DNA from: Gammaproteobacteria bacterium
GTDB lineage: Bacteria > Pseudomonadota > Gammaproteobacteria > Pseudomonadales > Pseudohongiellaceae
DNA length: 6,672 bases
Direction: 5' to 3'
Assembly: GCA_016762975.1 (NCBI GenBank)
Contig: JAESUV010000180.1
Span: 1,058-7,729 of the forward strand
Shown here: positions 5,872 to 6,672 of the stretch, one piece after another
Layout of the letters: every line of letters begins with the position of its first letter
Numbering within the stretch: position 1 is the first letter of the stretch
Made by a program: the position numbers and the translations under genes
Notes under the pieces: generated by a model
The model's input: only the letters and a program-made list of their open reading frames with translations
Told to the model about the DNA's origin: nothing
Databases searched by the model: none

Positions 5872-5929
5872 TCTATGAAGCATCACTGCTAAACGATATT
5901 GAGCATTTTTGATTAATATGGAATTATTA
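5872..5929 (+). repeat. 54-bp tandem duplication, copy 2 (mazG-adk spacer)
   Basis: The copy begins TCTATGAAGCATCACTG and repeats the end of mazG, including a second, non-functional TGA. CGATATTG at 5894-5901 is the reverse complement of CAATATCG at 5850-5857, so the two copies could pair through a 36-nt loop. The AT-rich second half is the likely home of an adk promoter, for example around TTGAGC 5900-5905 or TTGATT 5909-5914, but I could not find a well-spaced -10. A short AACTAG doublet follows at 5931-5942. Confidence 0.75.
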
Positions 5930-5959
5930 CAACTAGAACTAGAACACAGGGGTTAAAGA

Positions 5960-6607
5960 ATGAGAGTTATTTTGTTAGGGGCGCCAGGCGCAGGCAAGGG
6001 AACGCAAGCACAATTCATCTGTGAGCGCTTTGGAATTCCACAAATCTCAACTGGTGACATGCTGCGTGCGGCAGTGAAGGCGAAGACAGAGTTGGGTATG
6101 CAAGTTGAGCAGGTAATGGCATCGGGCGGCTTAGTCACTGATGAAATAATTATCGCATTGGTAAAAGAGCGTATCCAAGAGGACGACTGTGAATCAGGGT
6201 TCTTGTTCGATGGTTTTCCTCGCACAATCCCACAGGCAGAAGCTATGGTTGAAGCCTCTGTTCCCATCGACGTAGTGCTAGAAATTGATGTGGCTGATGA
6301 CGAAATTGTTAAGCGTCTCGGCGGCAGGAGAGTGCACCCCAATTCTGGTCGCATCTACCATGTTGAATTTAACGCGCCGAAGATAGCGGGTAAAGACGAT
6401 GAAACAGGTGAAGATCTAATTCAGAGAGAAGATGATCAGGAAGATACGATACGCACGCGTCTAGATATCTATCATGAACAGACAGAACCTCTGGTTAAGT
6501 TTTATCAGAACAGTGAAACGCAGGGTCAGCCAGTAAAAGTTATAAAGGTTAACGGGTTCGCTAGCGTGGATTCAATCAAGGAGCAGATCCTCGCTTCCTT
6601 AAGTTAG
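5960..6607 (+). CDS. adk: Adenylate kinase
   Basis: The 215-residue enzyme interconverts ATP + AMP and 2 ADP in the cytosol. The P-loop GAPGAGKGT is at 7-15, and the AMP site includes TGDMLR (R36) and DGFPR (R88). The other conserved arginines R119, R123, R156 and R167 fall at the same numbers as in E. coli Adk. The long LID (about 122-159, beginning GRRVHPNSGRIYH) has no cysteine cluster, so it is the zinc-free Gram-negative type. Length is one residue more than E. coli (214). AGGGG (5948-5952) lies 7 nt before the ATG and is a usable ribosome binding site. The 135-bp AT-rich gap upstream suggests an independent promoter. A strong terminator follows, making adk the last gene of its unit. Its place next to mazG is not the enterobacterial arrangement. 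Confidence 0.98.
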   Translation: MRVILLGAPGAGKGTQAQFICERFGIPQISTGDMLRAAVKAKTELGMQVEQVMASGGLVTDEIIIALVKERIQEDDCESGFLFDGFPRTIPQAEAMVEASVPIDVVLEIDVADDEIVKRLGGRRVHPNSGRIYHVEFNAPKIAGKDDETGEDLIQREDDQEDTIRTRLDIYHEQTEPLVKFYQNSETQGQPVKVIKVNGFASVDSIKEQILASLS

Positions 6608-6617
6608 TGCTTAGCGC

Positions 6618-6632
6618 GTAGGCAGCGCCTAC
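6618..6632 (+). other. Small hairpin between adk and the terminator
   Basis: GTAGGC (6618-6623) pairs with GCCTAC (6627-6632) around an AGC loop, 10 bases after the adk stop. No T-tract follows. It may protect the mRNA 3' end, or simply add to the terminator structure. Confidence 0.5.
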
Positions 6633-6634
6633 TA

Positions 6635-6672
6635 AAACGCAAAAACCAGGCAGCTGCCTGGTTTTTGCGTTT
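6635..6672. terminator. Bidirectional rho-independent terminator after adk
   Basis: A perfect 38-bp palindrome with arms 6635-6653 and 6654-6672 is centred on CAGCTG. On the + strand the GC-rich core (CCAGGC/GCCTGG with an AGCT loop) is followed by TTTTT, and on the - strand the same holds because of the AAAAA on the left. It can therefore stop transcription leaving adk and also transcription arriving from the opposite side. The window ends at the palindrome edge, so it may extend further. Confidence 0.93.

Noticed and set aside
5953..6354. A 133-codon - strand open frame opposite adk.
   Set aside because: The + strand frame is full-length adenylate kinase with all active-site residues; the opposite frame is a shadow.

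Overview
This window is a chromosomal housekeeping segment from a gammaproteobacterium with moderate base composition. All seven genes lie on the + strand: the 3' end of rnc, then era, recO, cysM, rlmD, mazG and adk. The proteins resemble their E. coli and Pseudomonas counterparts closely. Examples are the CysM-type IPGIRRW stretch, the RlmD four-cysteine pattern, and the zinc-free LID of adenylate kinase. The rnc-era-recO and cysM-rlmD-(relA)-mazG orders are characteristic of Gammaproteobacteria. I cannot name a genus. No phage, plasmid, CRISPR, transposase or defence gene is visible.

Layout: positions 1-1139 hold the end of rnc and all of era, two bases apart and probably translationally coupled. 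The 297-bp gap 1140-1436 carries no convincing gene but contains two tandem copies of a ~130-nt unit. Each copy folds into the same series of hairpins, some capped by GGGA loops, and several base pairs differ between copies by paired changes. This is the most interesting structure in the window. recO (1437-2147) follows without its frequent neighbour pdxJ. A 131-bp spacer with a possible promoter leads to cysM (2279-3166). A 321-bp non-coding stretch (3167-3487) then holds a five-copy 9-bp repeat, a doubtful 37-codon ORF overlapping it, a promoter candidate and a leader hairpin before rlmD (3488-4897). mazG (4958-5824) starts at TTG behind a strong ribosome binding site. relA, which commonly sits between rlmD and mazG, is absent. 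A ~54-bp imperfect tandem duplication that includes the mazG stop codon fills the gap before adk (5960-6607), and a 38-bp perfect palindromic terminator closes the window.

Functionally this is a mixed core set: RNA processing and ribosome assembly (RNase III, Era, RlmD), recombinational repair (RecO), cysteine synthesis (CysM), nucleotide-pool cleaning (MazG) and adenylate balance (Adk). The genes are ordinary. The unexplained material is in the spacers: tandem structured repeats, a microsatellite-like array and a duplicated gene end, all suggesting local duplication activity between conserved genes.
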